Made by a program: the position numbers and the translations under genes. 64,000 nt of DNA, taken from JAUILA01 sp964563925 (GTDB lineage Bacteria; Bacteroidota; Bacteroidia; Cytophagales; Cyclobacteriaceae). This document shows positions 15,984 to 23,650 of the stretch, piece after piece. The first letter of the stretch is position 1. Each line of letters opens with the position of its first letter. Under the pieces are notes generated by a model. That model did not search any database and was not told the origin of the DNA. It saw only the letters and a list, made by a program, of their open reading frames with translations. The stretch covers positions 124,001 to 188,000 of the forward strand of contig CAZLZD010000001.1 in NCBI GenBank assembly GCA_964563925.1, read 5' to 3'.

Positions 15984-17807
15984 ATGCGCCAACGGGTCCT
16001 TTTTCTCCTTGTATTCTTTCTGTTCTGGTTCGTGTTTTTCGAACTTGGCCGTGTCCTGTTTGTACTTTTCCATCAATCCTACGGGGAGGAACTTCTGGCA
16101 GCCGACTGGTTGCGGATACTGTGGTACGGAGCACGAATGGACCTCTCCATGGCTGGCTATCTGACACTCATTCCCGGGCTGATCATAGTGTTGTCTGCCG
16201 TCATTAGAATTCCTGCCGCCTACCGGTATATTCATGTATATGCCTGGATAATCCTGGCAGCCTGTGTAGTGGTGATTGTCGCAGACATAGAATTGTATTC
16301 ACATTGGAATTTCCGGCTCGATGCCACGCCGTTGCTGTATATTGGAAAGGATACACCCCTGAGCATCTCTCCAGGCAGGCTCTTCTTTCTGATCCTGCTT
16401 GCTGCCGGGTTTTATGTTGTTTCCTTTTTTCTTTACCGCGGGGTCGTTTCTTCACGGTTTACCACCTTACAGCCGGCTGACTGGAAGTATTTCCCCATAC
16501 CCCTGCTGCTTACCGCTCTTTTAATTCTCCCCATCCGCGGGGGGACGGGCATTGCCCCGTTGAATACAGGTATGGTTTACTTTCACCCCACGAGCCTGTT
16601 TGCCAATCACTCCGCGGTGAATGTGGTCTGGAATGTGGGGTACAGCCTGCGTAAAAGCGATGCCAGGCTCCCTGAGAATATAATGGATTCCGAAGAGGCC
16701 GGGGAGGTGATGGCTGAAATCAGGAAGGAAACAGGCGATGATTATCGGCATTTTCTGAAGGTGGACCAGCCCAATATTTTATTGATCATCCTGGAAAGTG
16801 TTACCTCCAAAACCCTCGGCCTGAACTACCAGGGTAAACAGGTCACACCAAATCTGACAAGACTTACCGCTGAGGGCATATATTTCGATCATTTCTACGC
16901 GTCAGGTACACGCACGGACAAAGGAATCGTGGCGCTGCTGAACGGATATCCAACCCAGCCCACAGTTTCTGTCATCAAATTCCCGAGGAAGACGCAAACG
17001 CTTCCTTTTGTTAACCAGGCGTTATCCGGGGCCGGCTACCATACACGTTTTATCTATGGGGGCGATATCGATTTTGCCAATTTCAGGTCCTATCTGAACA
17101 ACGCGAAATTTGACAAGGTCACCAGCAGCACAGATTTTCCTGACAGTCTTAATACATCCAAATGGGGGGTTCATGATCATTATGTCCTTGAACAGGTGCA
17201 GGAAGAATGTGAAGAGATGCCCCGTCCATTCTTTACCACCGTCCTGACACTGAGCAGTCACGAACCTTTTGAGGTACCGGCTGAAAAAATCTTCGAGGGG
17301 GAAGACGAAGAGGCACTCTTTCTGAATTCCGTGCACTATACCGACAGTGTGCTTGGCAAATTTCTGGAGGAGGCCCGCACAAAATCGTGGTGGGATTCCA
17401 CCTGGGTGATCATTACGGCGGACCATGGCCATCGGTTGCCTGAAGATGACGGCCTTACCGACCCGGAGCGCTACCGGATTCCAATGATCTGGACCGGGGG
17501 AGCCGTGGATACCGCTGCGGTCAGAATAAGCTCCTACGCAGATCAGACCGGACTGGCGGCCACTTTACTGTCACAGGCCGGAATACCCGCCGGGCAATTT
17601 GGCTTCAGCCGGAATATTTTACAGGAAAGCGCATTCAATTCTGCCCTGTATATTTATAATAACGGGTTTGGGATAAAGGGACCATCCACCGACATGGTTT
17701 TTGACCATGCATCCGGCAGATGGATCCGTTCCGAGGGCGATACGCTTCAGCGCAGGTATGCCCGTGCAATGATCCAGTATTTACATGAGGATTTTAATCA
17801 GCGCTGA
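15984..17807 (+). CDS. LTA-synthase-like membrane sulfatase (phosphoglycerol transferase family)
   Basis: A 607-residue protein with about five N-terminal membrane helices (residues 5-30, 48-68, 78-100, 125-150, 160-185) and an extracytoplasmic sulfatase-fold domain. The domain shows NILLIILESVTSKTLGL with the nucleophile Thr after the metal-binding Glu, GTRTDKGIVALLNGYPTQ, and WVIITADHGHRLPEDD with the metal-binding Asp-His. The family includes lipoteichoic acid synthase and enzymes that add phosphoglycerol or phosphoethanolamine to envelope glycans. In a Gram-negative host the product is more likely a modified periplasmic glycan or lipid. The last 10 bases overlap the convergent msrB gene. 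Confidence 0.85.
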   Translation: MRQRVLFLLVFFLFWFVFFELGRVLFVLFHQSYGEELLAADWLRILWYGARMDLSMAGYLTLIPGLIIVLSAVIRIPAAYRYIHVYAWIILAACVVVIVADIELYSHWNFRLDATPLLYIGKDTPLSISPGRLFFLILLAAGFYVVSFFLYRGVVSSRFTTLQPADWKYFPIPLLLTALLILPIRGGTGIAPLNTGMVYFHPTSLFANHSAVNVVWNVGYSLRKSDARLPENIMDSEEAGEVMAEIRKETGDDYRHFLKVDQPNILLIILESVTSKTLGLNYQGKQVTPNLTRLTAEGIYFDHFYASGTRTDKGIVALLNGYPTQPTVSVIKFPRKTQTLPFVNQALSGAGYHTRFIYGGDIDFANFRSYLNNAKFDKVTSSTDFPDSLNTSKWGVHDHYVLEQVQEECEEMPRPFFTTVLTLSSHEPFEVPAEKIFEGEDEEALFLNSVHYTDSVLGKFLEEARTKSWWDSTWVIITADHGHRLPEDDGLTDPERYRIPMIWTGGAVDTAAVRISSYADQTGLAATLLSQAGIPAGQFGFSRNILQESAFNSALYIYNNGFGIKGPSTDMVFDHASGRWIRSEGDTLQRRYARAMIQYLHEDFNQR

Positions 17808-18310
17808 GCCTGCTGGCCTTCCTTGACGAAATCGAGGGCGGCAGAATTCAGGCAGTATCTTAATCCCGTAGGCTCAGGCCCGTCCGGAAATACATGACCC
17901 AGATGGCCGCCGCAGCGACTACAGACGACTTCCTGTCGAACCATCCCCAGGCTTCGGTCTGTTACCTCCGCTATTTTCTGGTCATTAATGGGCTGGTAGA
18001 AGCTTGGCCATCCTGTGCCCGAACGAAATTTTGTTTCCGAAGAAAACAATTCCTGTCCGCATGCCGCACAAATATAAACGCCCTCTTCCTTGTTGTTCCA
18101 CAGGTCTCCGCTGAAGGCGCGTTCCGTTCCTTTTTCGCGCAGCACGTAAAATTCTTCCTCTGTGAGTTCCTTTTTCCACTCACTTTCGCTTTTAACTACT
18201 TCAAAATTCATCGTTTTCTTTTTATCCTGTCCCTGGGTACAGCCAGATACAACTACCAGCAGAAACACGGCCAGCACAGTGCGGCTTAGACTTATGTAAT
18301 TCATGATCAT
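17798..18310 (-). CDS. msrB: Peptide-methionine (R)-S-oxide reductase MsrB, lipoprotein
   Basis: A 170-residue protein with a lipoprotein signal (VFLLVVVSGCTQG) followed by a full MsrB domain: YICAACGQELFSSETKF and VVCSRCGGHLGHVFPDG supply the four zinc cysteines, and GLRYCLNSAALDF holds the catalytic Cys. It repairs oxidised methionine in envelope proteins. Because it is membrane-anchored outside the cytoplasm, it needs a periplasmic electron donor. Its 3' end overlaps the stop of the sulfatase gene by 10 bases. Confidence 0.93.
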   Translation of the reverse strand: MIMNYISLSRTVLAVFLLVVVSGCTQGQDKKKTMNFEVVKSESEWKKELTEEEFYVLREKGTERAFSGDLWNNKEEGVYICAACGQELFSSETKFRSGTGWPSFYQPINDQKIAEVTDRSLGMVRQEVVCSRCGGHLGHVFPDGPEPTGLRYCLNSAALDFVKEGQQAQR

Positions 18311-18484
18311 GGGTTTATAGATTAAAACCCTAAATCAGGGCAAAAGTTCGGTTTCAGGAATAATTAAGGGAAAATCTTACACACATTGGGTTAGTAAGCG
18401 GTATGGATATTTTGCGATTCCTGAAAGTGCTACATTTAAATTTTGAATAGGATATGAGTTGAAGCGATTTATTACTCTTAGTCT

Positions 18485-18997
18485 ATGCGTAATTTTTTTA
18501 TCTTAACCGTACTACTGGTATTCACCTCATTTTTTGCCGCTTCGGCTCAGAAGTATCAGGTCCATTCGGTGTACATATATAGTTATATGAAGTACATCAA
18601 GTGGCCGGATGCATCGGATAGTGAACCTTTTAAACTCGGGATAATGGGAGACAGCGAGGTGACTCCCTTTCTTGAGAAACTGGCTGCCTCCAAACGGGCA
18701 GGTAACCGGGAGATTCACCTGATCAGGCTGGACACGACTGATCATTCTGCAGGTCTTGATATGCTGTTTATTCCATCAGGCAGTCTTTCTGCCCAAAAAA
18801 TGGAGGCCTTGTCATTGCTTGCTTCACAAGAAAATATTGTGCTGCTAACCGAGGAACGTACGTTTCCGGTGGGCGGCCATATTAATTTTATTGAAGAGGA
18901 TAATAAACTATTTTTTGAACTAGACCGCCGGGCATTGGAATCAGCCGGCCTGCGTGTGGCTTCCGAGCTCATGGCGCTGGCAAGGCCCGTTCAATGA
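18485..18997 (+). CDS. YfiR-family periplasmic protein (DUF4154)
   Basis: A 170-residue protein with a signal peptide ending FFAASAQ. The body matches the YfiR/DUF4154 pattern: VHSVYIYSYMKYIKWP, then FKLGIMGDSEVTPFLEKL, LDMLFIPSGSLSAQKM, NIVLLTEERTFPVGGHINFI and LFFELDRRALESAGLRVASELMALA. In Pseudomonas, YfiR sits in the periplasm and represses the HAMP-GGDEF cyclase YfiN. Here the next gene, 18 bases downstream, encodes a membrane HAMP protein without GGDEF, so an analogous sensing pair is likely (inference). Confidence 0.82.
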   Translation: MRNFFILTVLLVFTSFFAASAQKYQVHSVYIYSYMKYIKWPDASDSEPFKLGIMGDSEVTPFLEKLAASKRAGNREIHLIRLDTTDHSAGLDMLFIPSGSLSAQKMEALSLLASQENIVLLTEERTFPVGGHINFIEEDNKLFFELDRRALESAGLRVASELMALARPVQ

Positions 18998-19015
18998 CCC
19001 ATACACCTATTTGTT

Positions 19016-20974
19016 ATGAAAGTAAACCTGAAAATCGGCAACAAAATTTTTCTCAGCTTTCTGGCGCTGATCCTGCTGTTTGTGGTTAATGCCGCTATCA
19101 TTTTTTATAACGGAAACAAGATCGACAGCGTGATGCGTACCTCCTCCGAGGTGATCCGTCCTTCCAAGGAAGCCATCAACGATTTTATCCTGATGGTAAC
19201 ACGATCTAAAATGCTGATAACCAACTGGGTGTACCTGCAAAGTAATATTGACGACAAGGAAGCCCTCAAAGACCTGCACAGCCGGGAATACCCTGAGCTG
19301 AAAGACGAACTTATTTCCCTGAAATCCAGGTGGGACAGTGACAGCCAGCGTTTTCTTCTCGACTCGGCGTTTAACCAGTTTGAGACGCTCATAGAATCTG
19401 AAAAGGAGATCATGGGACAACTGGTGACATTTGAGAATTACGAAGACCCCCTGGTAAAGCTGCTCGCTGAAGATGCCATTGAGAATCAGGTAATCCCGGC
19501 CACCAATACCATTAAAGGTATCCTTGAGAAACTAGCCACCCGGCAGCAGGCCATCACCGAGGAATCCGATGAAGCCATGAGCCGGGCTACCAGCCAGCTT
19601 CGGAATATCACCGTAATACTGGGCGCAATATTGCTGGTAATAGGCTTGTTGAGTGCCTTCTTTATCACCCGGATGTTTGTGCGTCCGCTGGAATACCTTA
19701 AGTCTGTAATTCTCCGTCTGAGCCACGGGGAGCTGATGGATAAACAGGACCGCAAGTTCAGCCGGGATGAGATGGGAGAGATGGCCAAGGCCATTGATCA
19801 GCTGATCGTTGGCCTCAAGTCCACGACAATTTTTGCCGAAAATATCGGCAAGGGTAATTACGATTCGGAATTTACACCCTTGAGTAACGAGGATGTATTG
19901 GGTAATGCCCTGATCGATATGCGCAACAACCTTTCAAGGGTGGCGGAGGAAGATAAAAAACGGAGCTGGTCGACCGAAGGACTGGCCCTGTTTGGCGAAA
20001 TACTCAGGAAGAATAACAACAACCTGAACAAGCTGTCCGACAATATCATCGCCAACCTGGTTAAATACCTCAAGGCCAACCAGGGAGCCCTGTTTATCAT
20101 TGAAGATGCCCAGGACGATGAGGAACCGTTCATGACCTTGCTGTCATGTTACGCATGGGATAAGAAGAAATACGTAGAGGAAAAGATCCTGAAAGGGGAA
20201 GGGCTGGCCGGCCAGGTTTGGCAGGAAATGGATACGGTTTACCTGACCGATGTGCCGGAGAATTATGTCAAGATCACCTCAGGACTGGGGGATGCCAATC
20301 CGAGAAGCATCCTGATTGTTCCCCTGAAAGTTAATGATCAGATCTTCGGAGTGGTCGAAATTGCCACCTTCAATATTTTCACGGAGAATGAAGTGGAATT
20401 CGTAGAAAAGATTGCGGAGAGTATTGCCTCTACCATTTCATCCGTGAAAATCAATGCACGCACGCAGCGTCTGCTGGAAGAATCCCAGGAAATGACTGAG
20501 CAAATGCGTTCGCAGGAAGAGGAAATGCGACAAAATATGGAAGAGCTTCAGGCCACCCAGGAGGAGATGCAGCGGAGCCAGACCGAAGCGGAGAGCACCA
20601 TGGAAGCTCTTAATGCCTCCGTGGCATACATGGAGCTTAACCTCGACGGTAAGATTCTGAATGTGAATGAGAAATGCCTGGAGATTCTTCAGTATAAAAA
20701 GGATGACCTGGTGGGAGAATATCACCGGATCCTGGTATCCAAGGACGAGAAAAGCAGTGAGGAATACCGGGAATTCTGGCGTTCGCTTTCCTCCGGAAAC
20801 CAGACCAAAGGGGAATTTGACCGGATATCCAAACTGGGTGAAACGAAACGACTCTATGAATCCTATGCCCCGATCCACAACCGGGACGGGTCCATTGCAC
20901 GGATCATGCTGTTTGTCTATGACCTGACTCCGTATGTCAGTGCCCCCGTAGAGGAAGTGCCTGAGGCAGAATAA
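19016..20974 (+). CDS. Membrane sensor protein: HAMP-GAF-PAS without output domain
   Basis: A 652-residue protein. Membrane helices lie near residues 10-35 and 195-220, with a helical periplasmic region of about 160 residues between them. HAMP follows (about 220-275). A GAF domain comes next (about 325-480; ANQGALFIIEDAQDDEE, GEGLAGQVWQEM, RSILIVPLKVNDQIFGVVEIA). Then come a coiled coil with EEMRQNMEELQATQEEM near 500-535 and a PAS domain (about 540-645; GKILNVNEKCLEIL). No histidine kinase, GGDEF, EAL, phosphatase or chemotaxis signalling tip is present. It probably passes a signal, sensed with the adjacent YfiR-like protein, to an unknown cytoplasmic partner. Confidence 0.85.
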   Translation: MKVNLKIGNKIFLSFLALILLFVVNAAIIFYNGNKIDSVMRTSSEVIRPSKEAINDFILMVTRSKMLITNWVYLQSNIDDKEALKDLHSREYPELKDELISLKSRWDSDSQRFLLDSAFNQFETLIESEKEIMGQLVTFENYEDPLVKLLAEDAIENQVIPATNTIKGILEKLATRQQAITEESDEAMSRATSQLRNITVILGAILLVIGLLSAFFITRMFVRPLEYLKSVILRLSHGELMDKQDRKFSRDEMGEMAKAIDQLIVGLKSTTIFAENIGKGNYDSEFTPLSNEDVLGNALIDMRNNLSRVAEEDKKRSWSTEGLALFGEILRKNNNNLNKLSDNIIANLVKYLKANQGALFIIEDAQDDEEPFMTLLSCYAWDKKKYVEEKILKGEGLAGQVWQEMDTVYLTDVPENYVKITSGLGDANPRSILIVPLKVNDQIFGVVEIATFNIFTENEVEFVEKIAESIASTISSVKINARTQRLLEESQEMTEQMRSQEEEMRQNMEELQATQEEMQRSQTEAESTMEALNASVAYMELNLDGKILNVNEKCLEILQYKKDDLVGEYHRILVSKDEKSSEEYREFWRSLSSGNQTKGEFDRISKLGETKRLYESYAPIHNRDGSIARIMLFVYDLTPYVSAPVEEVPEAE

Positions 20975-20998
20975 ACAGATACAAGGCCATTAGCCCTG

Positions 20999-21030
20999 AA
21001 CGGGCATCTCCTGCGAGGTGCCCGTTTTTC
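20999..21030 (+). terminator. Strong Rho-independent terminator
   Basis: AACGGGCATCTC (20999-21010) pairs with GAGGTGCCCGTT (21015-21026) around a CTGC loop, one pair being G-T, followed by TTTTTC. It ends the YfiR/HAMP-GAF-PAS operon. Confidence 0.85.
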
Positions 21031-21118
21031 ATTGCTAAATATTCAGAAAGTGATGCCCCTGCGAACGTTTAGGAAGTTTATTTGTTAACTTGCAAAATAA
21101 TTAAACTGAAAAAATATA

Positions 21119-22363
21119 TTGAAATTTAGTGAAACGGGGCTTCATCCCAGCATCCTTGAAGGGATTGAGGCAATGGGGTTCGAAGAAACCACACCAGTAC
21201 AGGAACAAGCGATTCCTGTCATCCTGGAAGGCAAGGACGTAATCGCCTCAGCACAAACCGGTACCGGTAAGACAGCTGCATTTTTATTACCTATCATTCA
21301 CCGGATCATAGAATCGTCCGGGGATGACAATGAAGACCAGATCAAAGCACTCGTGGTGGTTCCTACCCGCGAACTTGCCGTACAGATCGATCAGCAGATG
21401 GAAGGGCTGTCCTATTTTACAAATATCAGCTCTATCGCGGTATACGGAGGAGGAGACGGGTCTACATTCACACGTGAAAAGCAGGCGCTCACCACCGGGG
21501 CCAAGGTGATTATCGGAACACCCGGACGCCTTATTGCCCATTTGAATATGGGGTATGTGAAAATGAATACCCTGGAACACCTTATTCTTGACGAGGCCGA
21601 CCGGATGCTTGATATGGGATTTCATGATGATATCATGAAAATCATTTCATTTCTTCCCAAGAAGCGGCAGAATCTGCTTTTTTCTGCTACAATGCCCAAT
21701 AAGATCAGGGAGCTTGCGAAGAAAATTCTTCATGAGCCAGCCGAAATCAGCATTGCAATTTCCAAACCGGCCGAACGGGTTGCCCAGGGAGCATTCTCCG
21801 TGTATGAGAATCAAAAAATCCCATTGGTCTGTCATCTGCTGAAGGCAAAGGATCTCCAGAGCGTGATCGTATTCTGCAGTACCAAGGCAAGTACCAAACA
21901 ACTCGCCCGGGAGCTCAAAAAGCTGAACTTTAACGTGGCGGATATCCACAGTGACCTGGAACAGCAGGAGAGGGAACACGTATTGCGGGAATTCCGGAAC
22001 AGGAAACTTAATGTGCTGGTTGCCACCGATATACTCTCACGAGGGATTGATATTGAAGACATTGAGGTGATCATCAATTTTGATGCGCCTTCTGATGGAG
22101 AAGACTACATTCACCGGATCGGAAGAACGGCCCGTGCCAATTCTACCGGCGTTGCCTTCACATTGATCAGTCCGGACGACCAGTACAAGTTTCAGCGCAT
22201 AGAGCAATTGCTTGGCGAACCTGTAACCAAAATCCGTCTGCCGGGTGACATCGGAGAGGGCCCGGAATATGACCCGGCCAACAACCGCCAGCGTTCAGGG
22301 TATCGCGGCTCCGGAGGAAAGGGAGGGAGACGAAACAATAAAAAGCGTTCAGGTAAATCCTGA
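21119..22363 (+). CDS. rhlE: DEAD-box RNA helicase, RhlE type
   Basis: A 414-residue helicase with every core motif: Q motif TTPVQEQAIP, Walker A AQTGTGKTAAF, PTRELAVQ, GTPGR, DEADRMLDMGF, SAT, then STKASTKQLA, ATDILSRGIDIEDIEV and HRIGRTAR. The C-terminal tail of about 40 residues is Gly/Arg/Lys-rich, suited to RNA binding. It unwinds structured RNA, for example in ribosome assembly or mRNA turnover at low temperature. The start is a TTG at 21119, as no ATG lies ahead of the conserved FSETGLHPSILEGI beginning. A hairpin overlaps the stop codon. Confidence 0.93.
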   Translation: MKFSETGLHPSILEGIEAMGFEETTPVQEQAIPVILEGKDVIASAQTGTGKTAAFLLPIIHRIIESSGDDNEDQIKALVVVPTRELAVQIDQQMEGLSYFTNISSIAVYGGGDGSTFTREKQALTTGAKVIIGTPGRLIAHLNMGYVKMNTLEHLILDEADRMLDMGFHDDIMKIISFLPKKRQNLLFSATMPNKIRELAKKILHEPAEISIAISKPAERVAQGAFSVYENQKIPLVCHLLKAKDLQSVIVFCSTKASTKQLARELKKLNFNVADIHSDLEQQEREHVLREFRNRKLNVLVATDILSRGIDIEDIEVIINFDAPSDGEDYIHRIGRTARANSTGVAFTLISPDDQYKFQRIEQLLGEPVTKIRLPGDIGEGPEYDPANNRQRSGYRGSGGKGGRRNNKKRSGKS

Positions 22364-22367
22364 ACGC
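22345..22367. terminator. Hairpin between convergent helicase and lipoprotein genes
   Basis: GCGTTCAGG (22345-22353) and CCTGAACGC (22359-22367) form a perfect 9-base stem with a 5-base loop, including the helicase TGA. On the minus strand the stem is followed by TTTTTATTG, so it best serves the lipoprotein gene ending at 22391. Confidence 0.65.
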
Positions 22368-22390
22368 CATTTCAATGCTGTAGGTACTAC

Positions 22391-23530
22391 TTAGAAATTC
22401 CGGTAAAAATTATTGATTGCCGGAACCAGCTGGTTGTAGATCGGCCGGGTAAACTCGATGAATAAGTCCTGGGGCGGCGGAGGAGGCACCTCGTTAAGCT
22501 GGCAGATCTGCAATTGATGTGAAGTGAGTGCACGCTCATCGCCATTGAAATTTCCCCATTCCGAATACCAAACGAACTCGCCCGGGAATTTATTGTGGGA
22601 AAGTACCGCGTTGCTTTGCGCATCAAAGACTTCCATTCGTACCAGTCCCCTGGAAATAACTTCTTTATGCCAGGTAGTCATCTTGGCAGTCACCGTATTG
22701 TATACTTTCTGCTTGGTGCCATCTTCCATGGCCACCTCACCAACGACTACAGAATCCTTATTAAAGGTTTCAATCCGCTTTTCGGTATGTGTTTCCCCGA
22801 CAGTGAAATCGTCAAACATAATCCTCAGGTAGTGATCCACATAGGGGAGCTTTGCCTGCTCGGCTTCTTCGGCGGTATAAAACCGGACGAAAGGATTGGA
22901 CTGGTATTGTGTGTGCAGGTATTCTTCCACCTTATCCTGGAAGAAATTTGCACTGATGTTGTAAATAGTAGGGACCGGAATCTGGTCGACAACTACTTTA
23001 AGTGTTGCTTTAAATAATGATTCGTCCAGCTTATTAACCACGTCTTTATATCCAGGAATGAATTCCTGTGTATCGCGAAACAACATGTAGGCATTCTTGG
23101 CGTCTTCCCGGGTGTCCCTGGCTAACGCATCGAGCCCGGCTGCATAACTTTCCTCGGCAGCCAGCTGCTTCATTTCAGGAATCTTGCCGGCATAATTCAC
23201 CGGATTGGAGATCACGGCCAGTGCACCGGGTGCCCGGCGAATCTGTTCGTTCATAGAATTGATGGCCTGGTAAGACCGCAATACAGACTTGTACTTGAAG
23301 GGTGCATTGCTTGCCAGACGGTTACGAGCCTCCTGCTCCAGGGTCTCCACTGCCAGCGGGTAACTGACACGTAAGGTTTCCTGGGACTTGTTGTGATTCG
23401 GGTTCTGACGCAGACGTTGCACGGCCTGCATCACTGCCTCGTAATAATTCCCGGATTCATAGGCTTTCTTTCCGGAAGAACATGCGCCGCAAAAAATAAG
23501 GACGGCCAGAAAAACGTATAGCTTTTTCAT
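22391..23530 (-). CDS. Lipoprotein of unknown function with TPR-like N-terminus
   Basis: A 379-residue protein with a lipoprotein signal (LAVLIFCGACSSGKKA). The next residues, YESGNYYEAVMQAVQRLRQN, read like a single TPR, and the following region to about residue 190 is helical. Residues 200-379 are predicted mixed alpha/beta, ending in a Pro-rich segment (PPPPPQD) and IYNQLVPAINNFYRNF. I do not recognise a named family. It is probably anchored in the outer membrane facing the periplasm. Two near-identical 16-base direct repeats lie upstream (23575-23613) and may control it. Confidence 0.7.
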   Translation of the reverse strand: MKKLYVFLAVLIFCGACSSGKKAYESGNYYEAVMQAVQRLRQNPNHNKSQETLRVSYPLAVETLEQEARNRLASNAPFKYKSVLRSYQAINSMNEQIRRAPGALAVISNPVNYAGKIPEMKQLAAEESYAAGLDALARDTREDAKNAYMLFRDTQEFIPGYKDVVNKLDESLFKATLKVVVDQIPVPTIYNISANFFQDKVEEYLHTQYQSNPFVRFYTAEEAEQAKLPYVDHYLRIMFDDFTVGETHTEKRIETFNKDSVVVGEVAMEDGTKQKVYNTVTAKMTTWHKEVISRGLVRMEVFDAQSNAVLSHNKFPGEFVWYSEWGNFNGDERALTSHQLQICQLNEVPPPPPQDLFIEFTRPIYNQLVPAINNFYRNF

Positions 23531-23574
23531 GGGTTAATAATGATAGTTTAAAAAAGCAATTAACACATTCAGTG

Positions 23575-23613
23575 CCAATTTCACATGCCTTACCTCACCA
23601 ATTTCACATACCT
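23575..23613. repeat. Pair of 16-base direct repeats
   Basis: CCAATTTCACATGCCT (23575-23590) and CCAATTTCACATACCT (23598-23613) differ at one base and are 23 bases apart start to start, about two helical turns. They lie 45-83 bases upstream of the lipoprotein start at 23530, so tandem regulator binding is plausible. Confidence 0.5.
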
Positions 23614-23650
23614 GTAATAAAAACTGGAAAATTCAATCAGAAACAGCGTT

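Noticed and set aside
18410..18445. A possible promoter (TTTTG then TAAATTTTG) before the YfiR-like gene.
   Set aside because: The spacer is 22 bases and the -7 box fits only with an extra base, so it was not listed as a feature.
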